Source: Dirofilaria immitis (Eukaryota; Nematoda; Chromadorea; Rhabditida; Onchocercidae). Taken from it: a stretch of 64,000 bases of DNA. Made by a program: the position numbers and the translations under genes. Positions 12,901 through 26,084 of the stretch are shown one piece after another; the stretch's first letter is position 1, and the number at the start of each line of letters is the position of its first letter. Under the pieces are notes generated by a model. The model was not told the DNA's origin. It saw only the letters and a program-made list of their open reading frames with translations, and did no database searches. The stretch lies in the NCBI GenBank assembly GCA_024305405.1, contig JAKNDB010000064.1, positions 434,001 through 498,000 of the forward strand, given 5' to 3'.

Positions 12901-15900
12901 GAATCAAAAATTAAAAAGACGTGCGTTAGATATATCCTTTTTTTTTTCATTTTTTGAAGAATGAAGTTTGATGCGAAATTGAGTGAAAGTAAATATTAAA
13001 TTGTTTGATGGAATAAATCACTTGAGATCCTGGATGTATTAGGAATACGACAAACAAATTGAACGATACGAGATATTCAAAATTTTTAATGCATCCATTT
13101 TTCCAACAAAAAGTGGTATCTGTGAATCTGTAAATCACATGAAAGCGAAGTTTATGAACTCCTAAAAAAAGCTAATTCCTATTAGGTGTAACAGATTTTA
13201 TGAATGCGATGACAGTCAGAGATTTATCCCTGCAATTAATTAACATCACTAAATAAAATTAAACCTTGAAAACTCCACCATTATGATGAGCACCAATTGC
13301 AGATAATACAGTTGCTCAACAACTATCATTGACAATTGATCGGAACTATTTAACTGCCAGATCAATTGATGTACTGTTCTATATTTCATATCAACCATCG
13401 TACAGTGATGTCAAGATGACATTTACATGATTATCATGATTGAACGATGCTTAACCCCGATGAAATGCAGAAAATGCTAATAGACACGTGGAATTTTTAT
13501 ATTGATATTCGAAAGTACATATTGAAAATTTTATAAACTTGCAATAATCTATTATTAAATGGAAGAAAATTGCGGGAAAAAAACTAAGACAAATGCTTTA
13601 ATTTAAGTCCAAATAATTTCCTGAACTAGTATTCTTCGAGAAGGATATTGATTTGGGGATTAACGGAATTCTGGAAGCAACGAAATAGTAATGTTTAAAT
13701 TTCAGTTCACCATAATTATGCACAAAAATAGTCACGACACTTGAAATAACATTGACGAAAATAACAGCAAATGTCCAAGAATTTCGGGTCAATAAGATGG
13801 GCGCCGAAATGAGAAGGCGATATGTAGATGTGGGGTCATAAGGTTACGAAGATATAGGAAAGATAGGATAAGAATGAGAGATGATGTAGACAGAAGAAAG
13901 AGATCTCTGTTTTCGTATTCATCAGCTGTGACTCTTAATTTTGGTGACATATAGGAATGATCGGGTAATAGTGCCATGAGCCAATATATTCCTACCTTTC
14001 GTCGTCTTCCCTTCGCCATCAAGAGCGATTATATTAAACATATGTTTTGGCATTTCGTATCGTAGAATGTTCTTTATCGTCACGAAAATTGAAGTTTGTG
14101 GTGATATATTGACAGTAATGAAAGTTTTAGAATGTAACTGTGATGATAGTAAACGAACGATTAGCAAACATCGTAGATGAATTGTTGACAATAAACATCG
14201 ATAGTTGATGGCAATAAAGAAATACATCAATCATTAAAGGATAAGTTGAAATTAAGTGAAACTAATAAATTCAAATCTAACGGAATATTATTGATTAATA
14301 TTGGTTTGTTATCATAATATCATTCAGATAAACATTTTATCATTAAAAAAATGCTCGATAGTTATTCAATTAATTCTGATACTCAAATATCTTCATATCA
14401 TTTGTCGCTAAATTTTCATATTTATCAATATTATTTATGCATATATTTTGTCCAATCCTATAGTAAGCTAATTGATTTCATAAAATAACTAAATATATAA
14501 GTGATGAAAAATAATAAATCAACATTTTCAAGCTTAATTTCTTTGGTTAAAATCAGATTTAATGTTTGAATAAAGTGTAGAGATTTAATGTGTGCTCCAG
14601 GTTGGCCGTACTTTGGTAAACAAAATTGTGCTGTGAGATGAACCAAATATTATTGAATGCAAGCGTGGATCTCTTAAATTCCGTCAGTTTCAGGCTAGCT
14701 GATTTAAATCAGTAACATTTGTACGCCTGAGAAATATCGAGGTTTTTGCTAATTTTATATTTATGGAAGAAAAGAAAGTAATAACCAAAAATTCGAAAGT
14801 ATTTGAAAAAATATAATAGAAAGATGAAGGAAAATTTTTCTGCGAAAATATCGATAATGTTTACTTTTCAGAATCATACAGAGTGTAATTTTTATCATCA
14901 ATTGTATTTCAGGAAACAAGAATGTCTACTCATAGTTTGTTACATATTTTACTATCCTACTGTAATTAGTGGTATTGATGATTAAACATTAAAAAGGTAT
15001 AAAAAAGTTTTTCGATATCTTATTATGCGGTAGAATTTTTTTCGTTTTCCACATCAGCGATTCGTTTTATTGCCTTCGGTGATGATATCATTTACTTTTA
15101 AGCTTTCAACGTCCTTTATCAAGTTATATTTAAAACATAGATAAACATTCACATGCATACCACATCAGCGATTTGATGGCATACGAAAAGAAATTTATAT
15201 TGAAAAAATATAAATAAATTGTCAAAATGTGAACAAATTTATTTGCCTAACTACTTATCCATTTATCATCGTGTTACGTAAATAGAAATCAAAATAAATG
15301 AACGTAAAATATTTTCGGATGTGAAAGAAATTTAGCAAAAACTTTTGAAAAATGTGAAAAGGATTTAAATGAATTTATTCTAGCATTTTTATAATTATAT
15401 AAATGGAAAATCAATTTTTATAATCACATTTGTAACTATTACAACGATTCATTACTAATAAATCCTCGTGAAATTAAATTAATTATAATAAGTTAATTAT
15501 AATCCTTAAGTCAACTTAAATTTATTGTTATACTCATGCAAATTTAAATTAGTCCTATTTAATTCAGGCTAAATTACTCATGATCACAATTGGCAATAAT
15601 TGCATTTTAAATGATTAACTTATCATCTAAGCAGAACTTGTCAAATCTGCTCATCAATAATGAGATAAAAAGCATTTTTTCTGACAAAAAAATTAGATCA
15701 GTTTTTTTAAATTACTTGGAAGATCTTCTAGTAAGTATGGATAGAGGTTTTATAAAACTTCCAAATTGATTATCGTTGCACTTCTATGTATCAAACTTGA
15801 CAAAGAAGCTGTGCATAAGATTGTTTTTTCTTAGGAAATACAACAAGAGGAATAATATCATATATAAAGTATCATACCTTATGTATATTGAAAAACGAAT

Positions 15901-18900
15901 TATTAAATATTAACTCAAAGTTTAAGTGAAGATAATTCTAAAATAAAATGAAAGCGATAGTTCGATAAGTAAAATTTTATAATTTTAATGCGAAAATAAC
16001 GATCATCATGTTATGATAAGGATAAGAGAAGTTTTAAGAAATATTAAAATAAAAATTGTTATTTCGTATACTCCTTGCAATTATGTTAATCGATTCTAAT
16101 CAAAAAAGTTTAATGATATTAATATAGCAAAACTTCTCACTATTGCATATTTTATTTTAATCATAAGAAGAAATGAATTTGGTGAAATAATTTTCATTTC
16201 TTACTTTTACATTATTCCATCACGATTTAATTGAATCGTTTAGCAAAAATTTGAATCAATTATCATTCAATTTCCTGTATCAATAATTGTCAATTTTTTT
16301 GATTTGCTGCTGCTGTATGTTACTTCAAGCAGATATATGAATGACAAATTCAAGACAATACTAAAAGTTTAACTCGTCGTCATTTATTTATTTTTAAATT
16401 ATTACTTAATAATATTTTTCTTAACATATTTTATTCATCAATATATCAAAATATTACCATAATATGCTTGTTTATGATTATTCGTTAATTCTTTATTATT
16501 TCTGAATAGACAGCTCAGATTTGTAGGAACAATTTGAATTACTTACACACCTGCTAAGCTTAAGTGTACCAATATTAAATGCACCGGATCGATGTTAGTG
16601 GAATTATTTCAAAGCTTCAAGTACAAACAATGATGTACTAAGACTCTATTTCCATTCTCTGTTTGCAAAAATCGAGAGTAACTAATAAATTTGAAGTATG
16701 TTTGTAAAAATTTATGCTTAATTTTTCTTAGTTATTCAAATTAAAGACTGACTTATCTTTAGTTAAGCCTGATAAATAACAAATAGATAGTGAAATTCAA
16801 TATTTTTTTCGGTCTATATTTACGACAGATAATTTTCTATTTCTCACTTTTCCTGAAATTCAAAATGTTTCCAAAATTACTATTATAATATATGAGTTAT
16901 TGTTTATGCTATTAAAGCAGTTATTGTTATTCAATAAATTCTAATGCATTATTCATCTTTCTAAAATACAAGTTGTACACTTCAAGATGCAAAATTAATC
17001 ACATCTTTACATCTTAGCTTAACAAGTTTATAGTTTTGAATTTAACTATCCGCATATATGTTATATAAAGGTAAACAAACATTTCATCCTCCTCATATAC
17101 ATTTGTACGATATAAACAAACATGACGAATAATTCATCATTTATATGAATCTCAGAAAATGAAGATATCCAGATGAGATGAAAAAGAATCAAAATAATTT
17201 CAGATACGAGAAATAATTACTATGTCATACGATAATTTCATTAGATAAGCGTTACAGAAATGTAATGCAGAATTTTTGATCTCTTCTGTCGCTTGTGTGC
17301 TTGTTATGGTGCAGTCATTTTTAAACTGGCCAGAATAAATTATGTTATGAATTTCTGAATTTATATATAAGAAGAAAGGATTGCCTGATAAGTTAAATCA
17401 TATCACTTATGATAAGGCTTGGGTTTTAAGAAAGGACAAGATATTATGATGATAAAATTAAAATAAACTATTTACATATTTCCTATTTATGAACGATCAA
17501 AGGGTAAGACTAAGTTTATGCGGCAGATATAAGCAAATATTGCCACAAATTAACTGTAGCTCCATGACTTAGCAATAATACTGTGCTGACTTTTCTTATT
17601 ATGAATAATTTCCATTTGATATTGCTTTTTTGTCTTAATTAAAATTTCAAGCAGTAATGAAATTTTTCAAAAAAATAGTTTAAAGAATGAAAAGGAAAGG
17701 AATTTAGTATGACATAATTTCTCCTTTTTTTTTGTGGTTTTTTAATCGATTTAAACTCTTGATAACAATAATTATGATGATTCTTTGATGATTTATTTCT
17801 TGTTTTCAATCAAGGTATTAATTAACAACTAACAGGATATTAATTGAGACTTTTACTTATCAAGTATATCATTAGATCAGATCATTCTCGTATATCCCTT
17901 TTAAGACTTTCTAGTTTATATTTTTTTATAGTAAATGGTATAATCTTTGTAAACGTCAGATTGCATTTTGCAAACAAAAATTTATGTATTTATCAATGCT
18001 TATCAATTAAAAAGCAAAATTCAAACAGAAACTAAAGCAGAGTGAATCAGACATTCCACTAAACGGATCAATCAGTTTAAGTTTATCATCATAAAAATCT
18101 ATAAATGAATTGCATGCTTTGTTATAAATTTATATGCACTTTCTGTATAGCATTTTTCACTTTATAATGATTGAATTTCGATTATCTTGTTATGAAACCT
18201 TTGCCAATTTTAGTAAAACAAATGAAATGAATCAATTCGAATTTATCTCTTGTTTTAACTTTCCATTTTTAAAATTTCATCGTCGTTTTCATTCTACCTG
18301 ATTATTCATCTTGAAATTTCATTTGCTTTTACTAAATAAGTTCTAAAGAATTTTTTAAAATTTAAATATGTGATCATTCTTTATCAAATAAATGTCAGCC
18401 ACATCGAAGACAGCTCGATATTAGGGCAATAAATGTTTGACTAGGAGTGTCATTAGTGTTGTTATCAGTGAGCAAGGTTGGTGATAGTGAAGAGCGAACT
18501 ACGATACTGATAATTTGCAAATGAAGACATTTATAAGCTTTTTCTGTTCGTCGCTAATATCCGTAAATGTATTTAATTTTCAATTTTTTCTTCTGTTTCA
18601 TTTCTCATGGCCTAAATAAATGATTTTTGATCCTTGTTTCAATATAGCAATCAAAGCATTTATTAATGTTTTGTTGAAGTTTGGTATAAATAATCAAAAA
18701 TTTAGTCTTTCAAGATTTCCTTACCAAATCTATATCTTCAATTTAAGTTTGCATATTTGCTTATATATATGCATTACGTTTGACGCATTATATTATTGCT
18801 CAATTTATTCAAAAGTTTTTTATCAACACATATAATTAAAATTTGATAAACTACAACGTAAATCTAGTGAAATAAGAAAGTAATGACGATATTATAATTT

Positions 18901-19161
18901 TAACAGATTGTTTGATTTATTTAAATTTGTTTGATCCTTCTTCTTTTCAATTTTTTTATTTGTCACATTTTATTTCTAACAATCTTTCCTTCAATTTGTC
19001 ATTGAAATTTTAGTTATTTGAAGGAAAAGAAGTAAAAAAAAGAGGAAGAGAAGATTAAAGAATAAAAAAACTTAGCTGATAATTTCTTATTACAATTGTT
19101 GATATCTAATTGAAAATGCAATTTTTGGGTAAAATAAAATTTGACAAAACAAAAAAAACGT
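6956..19161. other. Long stretch without a recognised gene
   Basis: About 12 kb of AT-rich DNA with scattered homopolymers. Short open frames exist, but none shows a recognisable domain with matching splice signals. GC is locally higher at 13.2-14.25 kb and around 14.6 kb (see findings). Confidence 0.5.
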
Positions 19162-22100
19162 ATGAGTGGCATTGATGTACATAAAAATTCGACAAGAAGT
19201 AATGAAGAAAATCAAGTTACGCTATATCCAAAGATGAGTAGTAGTGAAGAATTTTTCCTAGCTGGAGAGTCGCGGATAAGTAAAGTTAGTTGTTATTTTA
19301 TCATTTTCTAATATCTCGCTTTTTATCTGCAAATTTTAAGGAATTCCATATTTGTTCACATGATAATATTATTAAAACTGATGCTAATTTTCATTTTCAA
19401 GAATATCTCATCATCTGATAGTTCACCAAATAGTTCACCAAGATAGATTTTCGTATTCTTTAAATTTCTCAGATTTTATTCCTCGAAAATATAGGAATAT
19501 CAGAAAGTATTCTACTAAAATTTATTTATTGAAACAAATTATTCAAAAATAAAATTGAAAATCTAATGTTGTATGTAGAAATTCTACCAAGGCTTCATGC
19601 TAGATTTTTAGATTACAATATGTTAAATGGTTTTTGGTCAAAATTTATTGAATGGCTTTTTAGGATCGTCGACGATTTACCGTGGTGACGGTATTTGATG
19701 TGTGTCTTACAGCTTTACTATGGGTTATTTCTACGGTAAGATTTTTCGAATAATCATTCGATGCAATTATCGAAACTTACCAAATGAAACGATTGAATTA
19801 ACCTTTCTTCATCATCCTTAACTTTGATCTTTTTCGATAATATCGTCTTGCGTTGTGAAAAAAAAATAAAAACTTGTAAAATCCATTTAATACATCATCG
19901 ATCAATCGAATGCAATTTTGATTATCTTATACTTGGATTCATTCCAAGTTTAAATGGATTTTACAAATTTTTTATTTTTTTCATAACGCAAGGCGATATT
20001 AATAAAAGATCGAAGTTAAGGATGATGAAGAAAGGTTAATTCTGAGAATTACTTCGATGGAAAATTAATTAACTAATTTCTTCTTTTTATAGGTAAGCAA
20101 GGGCAGTGATTGGCCTGTGGTATTTTTCGTGAGATTGACATTTCGCAACCAGATTTCATGAAACTTTCATTATTTGATGTTGTCGTAAGTTTATCACTTT
20201 TTTGTTCCTTTTAAAACAGTAATTCTAACTGAGTAGTTATTTGACTATGATTATCTGAACAAATTAAATGTCATAATTTCCATTCATGCATTATACTATC
20301 AATCAATTGCATATGATATTTAATACTATTTGATTACTAAAAAAATTTGAGTCTTTTAATTAATAAATTAAAATAAGACTTGATTCTTAGATATTATTTC
20401 AGATTACAGCAGTTATTCGTATGTTCATTCTTATCCTCTTCTATTCGATCCTATTAGTTGGACATTGGCTTCCAGTTGCTATTACAACTATCGCAACGAC
20501 AATTTTCCTTCTTGTTAAGGTTTTCATAACTTATTCATACTTTAGAAAGAGAATGACCATGCTGCTATATTGAAATTAAGAAGAAATGAAACGAGAATTC
20601 TTGCTTATATGAAGGAAATTTAAAATTAAGTGAAGGTAAAAGCAAAAGGAAACAGTTAAGGAATTTAATATAATTCGAAGAAATTTTAATATCAATTAAG
20701 CAGATGCGTGAAACTAAAATAAATTTCAATTCGTCTGCTTAGATGAAAGTTTTAAAACAAATTCGAATTTATTCGAATATAAGTCAAACAGATGCATGAA
20801 ATCAAAAATAATGACAAAATCAATTTTAATTTGTCATTGGAATAAAGGTTTGAGTAATCATAAAATCAATTAAATGTTTCTCTCGCAAGACTTCTGATAT
20901 AACTTCTTGTTGTCATTATTGTGTGCCAAGCAGTTATGTAAATTACACTTCTAATTGTAGCTATGTGAATTATATTCTTTTAAAATTCATATCCTTTTTA
21001 ATGTGTTTTTCATAGCTAACTCTAGAAATTTAATTTTCAAACCTGGGAAAATGCTTAAGAATTGATAACATTCAATTAATATTCAGAATCTTAATTTTCA
21101 AATTATTTCTTGAAAATATACTTTTTTAGGCGCTATTCTTTTTTCTCCAGTACAAGGTAATCTACCTCAATATACAGTATTGGTATCCTCATTTGTGGTT
21201 GCTTGGTTTCAACTTTGGTTGGTACCATTTCATATTTTACCACGCGAGCGTCGTTATATGATAATGCCATACTATAATACACCCTCGGAACTCTCAGAAC
21301 GAAATGTACAAACCGATGAAGAATTCCGATCAGCTATGGAATACTCCTCCGGTACATATATCAGCCAATTTTATCAAATTATCAGAGATATGTAAATTTT
21401 TGTAAATTTGAATTTCAAAACAGGTTATGGCAAAAAGAGTATATGAATGATGGAAATTAAATGTATAAAATGTTATTCTAATTAGATGATAAGTTATATT
21501 TCTAGTATTCTATAATACTGTATAAAAAGACCTCTGATCGATTGCTTAATGGATTCTTATTAGATTTTAAATATTCCGAAATTAGATGCCAATTTTTGCG
21601 ATTAGCATTATAATGATTTAAGCATCAGTACAATTTGGAAGTAAAGATAACATAAGACAAAAGGAAATAGCTCACTGATCAGACAGCGTTAATATATTCA
21701 ACAAAGACTGATCATAATGATCGTATCGAACGGATTGATGTTATTCAATAGTTCATTTCATTCTTTACATGGTAGAAATTTTAATCGTTTAAAAGCTTTC
21801 GATTATTTTTGTTCTTCATAGTTAATAGAGTTATGATAACTAATTAATTATCTACACAAACATATCTCTTTAATGGGATAGCTTATCCTGTTCCATCTTA
21901 TTTTTCTTGTTATTTTTAATTGATAGTCTTTTTGTGTTTTATTCTCTAAATAAGAATATGCAATATCGGTCCAATATTATTTTAATTTGTCTTTTTTCAG
22001 ATTCGGATGACGATAATTTAGCCACTTTATCGATTACAGGAAAAGTATACTCGAAAGCACAATATATCGAAGAAGTGGAAAGAGCAAAGTTGAAAGCCAA

Positions 22101-24467
22101 AGAATTACTAACACAGATCAGTTTTTGGAAACTTTTGCACAGGTAAATTTTTTTATAATACATCATAAGCAGAAATGCTTATTACTTTCATGTGAAAGTT
22201 AAGTAGTATGAAATTGCATGGTTGATTTTTGTTTTGTTCTGAAAGTCTTCAAATTTGCAAAAAAATACTGATTTTCTTCCTTTGCTTTGGATTTCTGCCA
22301 TAGAAATAGAAGATTGTGAACTTTTGTCGAATTATGCTCAATTAGTCTTCAAATAATAATTTAATTATATTAGATAAATCCAAGTTAAATAAAATTTAAT
22401 CAAGCATTTTCAATTTAAACTAAATTTAATTACTCCCACATTATTTTGTCCTCTTTCAAAGCGTAAAAAAGCAATGACATAAAATTTAAAGTCCTTTTAA
22501 TTAAAGAGTATCTTAAAGGAAACGAATCCACATCTTATTTTTTATATATTAAAATTTCTGATAATAATAGATGAAAAATTGTAGTGTCTTACTTATGTCC
22601 AATGTAATTCCAGGAGTAATCCAGAAATACGTGTGTCGAAAGAGAAGCAAATTTATTATGTTAAGGACACAGTTGCCTGCTCACCAAAATCTCTGTTCAA
22701 AATTATTTGGAAGGATAATAAATTGTGGAATAAGCAAATAACCAATTTTAAAGTAAGTTTTTTTTTTTAAATTGATCCATAACTTATCATAATATTCAAT
22801 AAGTTGAAATTAAAATGAATTTCATAGTATTTTTGATATTTTAAACTAATTGAACTTTTGGTGTTTCAGTTGTGCATTCATTTTTCGGATTTTAAAAAGA
22901 TAATATTGTATTTCCGACAAAAATTTAAATAAAATTTCGCAATTTAAGGTACTACTTCATATTGATGCGATCACAGAATTGGTCTATATCACTACTGCTC
23001 CGATATTACGAGGATATATTGCACCACGGTTGGCCGTTTCTTGCTAAAATTTTCTATTATAATATTTTACAAAAATTAAGAAAAAATTGGGAGAAGAATT
23101 TTAATACGATGAAATGAATTTAATTATTAGCCTTCGCTTAATTACAAGAATCGAGTTTCGAATATGCAATATGTCGCTGTCTCGAAAGAAGCTTATAGTA
23201 TTAGATTTTTAACCATTTCAATAAATTTTACTAGTTGATGAAAATCAATTGTGATATTATTTGGCAATTGTAAATACTTCCGGAATAGTACTGATTCTAA
23301 GCTATTTCAAGTAGGACAAAGACAATATCAAAAACTTAATCGGAAAAATTATCATTTTCAGCAAATTTAATAAAAACACTTCGTAAATAAAGCATCATTT
23401 CTTCTCCGGAATACTCTTATAACGTGAAAAAGTTACGTGAAAAAGAAAATGGCATAAAGATTCCAGAGATTTCTTGGATGTTCGTAGAATGATGCTTGAT
23501 ACCGAAAAAGATATATATGAAGGAGCTTATATCTCAATAGATTCTCCAATTGTGCCAATAAATGGAAATCAGAAACTCGTACGTGGTATCAATGGCGCAA
23601 ACTATATTCGCGTGACATATAGCTCTAGTGATTCGAAAATGTCTCAGATTGAATGGATTCAGGACAGCGATGTTAAGGTTAAAATTTGCTTATTTTATAT
23701 TTCGATAAAAAGAATTAAATCACATTTTTGAATATATAATGCTAATATTACAAATAATCAAGAAATTCAGTGTTTTCTTTTCCCTGTCAAATTGTTCCAA
23801 TGTATCATCATATTTGGGGAAAGGGATAATTTGGTGTGTAAATCACAAAAAAACATTGAATCAATTATTGAATCAGATTAAAAAGATTGAATCAGGTTAA
23901 AGAATAAGAGATAGACGATGGCTCTAACATCTCAAACAATGTACACAAGCTTTGATCGTTACAACATTCCAGACAATAATTATTAACATGTATAAAATGC
24001 ATACGAGCTCGCTTAACAGATTGAAAGATGAAAGAACAAAGATTTTTGTATTCGATCAAAGAATGAAACATGGATAGATATATGCTGACTCACTTATCTG
24101 AGAAATATTCGATAAAACAATCTTTGCTGTACAAATTTCTACCATACAAAAACACTTCATTATTTTACCTTATCTATATTATAAAATATTTCCTTTTTTT
24201 TTCAAAATCAAAGGCTCACTCACAAAATTAACCCAACATATATAATCATTCATATTATCACATCAGTATAATGTTTACGCTAAAGGGCCGAATAATTCTA
24301 GTGATTTTGTATAAAGATTTTTAAATATTTTTAAAATTTGTAAAACTTGACAAATTGCAGAGCAACATTCCAAAGCGCCTTATCGAAGGATCGATGTGTA
24401 GCTTTTCCGGAACTATATGGATAGCATTAAAGTGTTTATCAATAATCATCCCAATGAATATCCATAG
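19162..24467 (+). CDS. STARD3: STARD3/MLN64-like MENTAL-START sterol transfer protein
   Basis: Ten exons chain in phase: 19162-19284, 19664-19735, 20093-20184, 20403-20519, 21130-21351, 22001-22142, 22614-22752, 22949-23028, 23467-23677, 24361-24467 (about 435 aa; human STARD3 is 445). After a 41-residue soluble start comes a MENTAL domain with four hydrophobic segments (DRRRFTVVTVFDVCLTALLW; GSDWPVVFF; an Ile/Leu-rich exon ending LLVK; VSSFVVAWFQLWLVPFHILP). An acidic DSDDDN linker leads to the START domain (DTVACSPKSLFKIIW, LWNKQI, DFLDVRRM, SIDSPIVP, IPKRLIEGSM). Known relatives sit in late endosome membranes and move cholesterol at ER contacts. The first ATG is used because it opens the frame into exon 1. 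Three exons each lack one T (20123-20127, 21139-21144, 24403-24406); with each restored, exon lengths and phases agree. Beginning the last exon at AGC gives the stop at 24465-24467. Confidence 0.85.
19795..20042. mobile_element. Foldback (MITE-like) inverted repeat in STARD3 intron 2
   Basis: Arms of about 95 bases (19795-19890 and 19950-20042) are inverted copies of one another with only a few mismatches, separated by a loop of about 60 bases. The termini read GAATTAACC...GGTTAATTC. There is no coding capacity. No clear target-site duplication is visible, so a non-autonomous DNA transposon or a simple foldback both fit. Confidence 0.75.
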
Positions 24468-26084
24468 TGGTTTGATTCGATTCTTCCTTTTACTAATTTC
24501 TTTTCAAAATTTTTTGGGATTAAAATTATTATTGTTATTGCCGTAATTTTTTCTTAATGATTGCGGAAATACTCTAAACCCAAAGAATTATAAATGATTA
24601 ATTACACACGAAGAAATTAATTAAAAATAATTTGGATAGATTTTTTTCCAACAGCATCATTCTATCAGACGAATTCTATTAGAAGCTACCAGATGATTTA
24701 TATTGCATTCTAACTTAAAATATCAGATGAATTATCAATGATCTAGACTCAGTTATTCTAGCCCAGTTTAATTGGAAACATTTAGAATATTATTTTTTCT
24801 ATTATGTCGCTAGCCTCTGAATTCATTCGGTTTTCAATGGTATTCAGAACTAACGAAAACATTCTGCACCAAAAATATACATGATTGTGATAAAGTATAA
24901 GAAATCTTCAAATGAAAGTATGAAAGATCAGATTTTCAGATCATGGCAGACCGTGCAAAAATATTAAAAATAGAGGCTGGAAGATGTAATTCGGTGGATT
25001 TTTATTTCTAACTAAAATTGTTGAATGAGACTAATTCAAGACGATTAGAATGCAAGTTCATCGTTATTTTTTGCAAGAAGAAGGGAAAAAGGTTTCATAC
25101 ATCACTCGGGGAAATCTTAAAAATATCGACATGCTAAGAATTATACTATTATGCTTAATTGGTTCTATCTTTCGATCTCAACTGCTGATTCATTGATCGT
25201 GTTGTCAACAAAAATTAAGCAAAACAAAAAACTTTCCAATGAATTTGAAAAGTTTCAAATCCAAAAGTCTATCTCGGACTCAACCTAGAAAGTCAAGTTT
25301 GCTTTCAATTGTATTCTTTTTATTTCCGTTGTCACGATCTTCCTTTTCTATTCAATGTTCCAAATGAACTTTAATGGCTGTTTTGCGTCCTTGATCTTTA
25401 TAAACTTTACGACTATTTAAATTTTAATCTATAAAATAATGACTTAGAAGTTGACTTTAATATTACGAAAATGAAATGATACAAACATACATTATTAATT
25501 TTTCTTTATCCTTTTTTTTTTATCTGTACAGATGAAATTTAACAATAGAAAAGAATGGAAATTCTTCATAAATGAAATAAATCATTGCATAATAAACAGA
25601 TAAATTTGTAACACTAAGATTTCGAAATTACCTTCGTCTTCTTTTGTAATTCTTCGGACAAGACGTTTGTAATAGAATTGTATGTTTTTTTAGTAGGTAA
25701 GTATCATATTCTGAATTTGATTCGCAAGCAAAATACAAAGAAATATTTTGCACATATAAGTAAAACGGAATTTTATAAAGTTTGAATGAAGAAATTTCTT
25801 GAGACATGCTGACTGGTCAATTTACTTGGATGGTTAGTTGCAGTTGTCTAAGTGCCGAATATATAAAATGGATGATTGAAAATCATGAGTCATTATCAAA
25901 AAGTTAATATACGGGCACGCGATAAATAGAGTGATAGGGAAACATTTTTTTATAAGTTTTATATTCATTTCTCATGTAAAATTATACCTGTGGGAATTCT
26001 GGACTTCATGACGAGAGACCACAAACTTGTGAAAATGCATAAAGATAAGATAAAATAACAATTTTTAGTAAAATAAAAACAACA
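24468..26084. other. Intergenic region between convergent STARD3-like and DEX-1-like genes
   Basis: The genes on either side end towards each other, so this 1.6 kb should hold both 3' untranslated regions. I see no further coding signal. Confidence 0.5.

Noticed and set aside
12667..12957. 96-codon plus-strand ORF
   Set aside because: Phe/Lys/Ser-rich low-complexity sequence between homopolymers, with no domain or splice context.
19380..19445. Possible extra STARD3 exon coding ISSSDSSPNSSPR
   Set aside because: It lacks a GT donor before a stop codon, and the flanking exons already join in phase without it.
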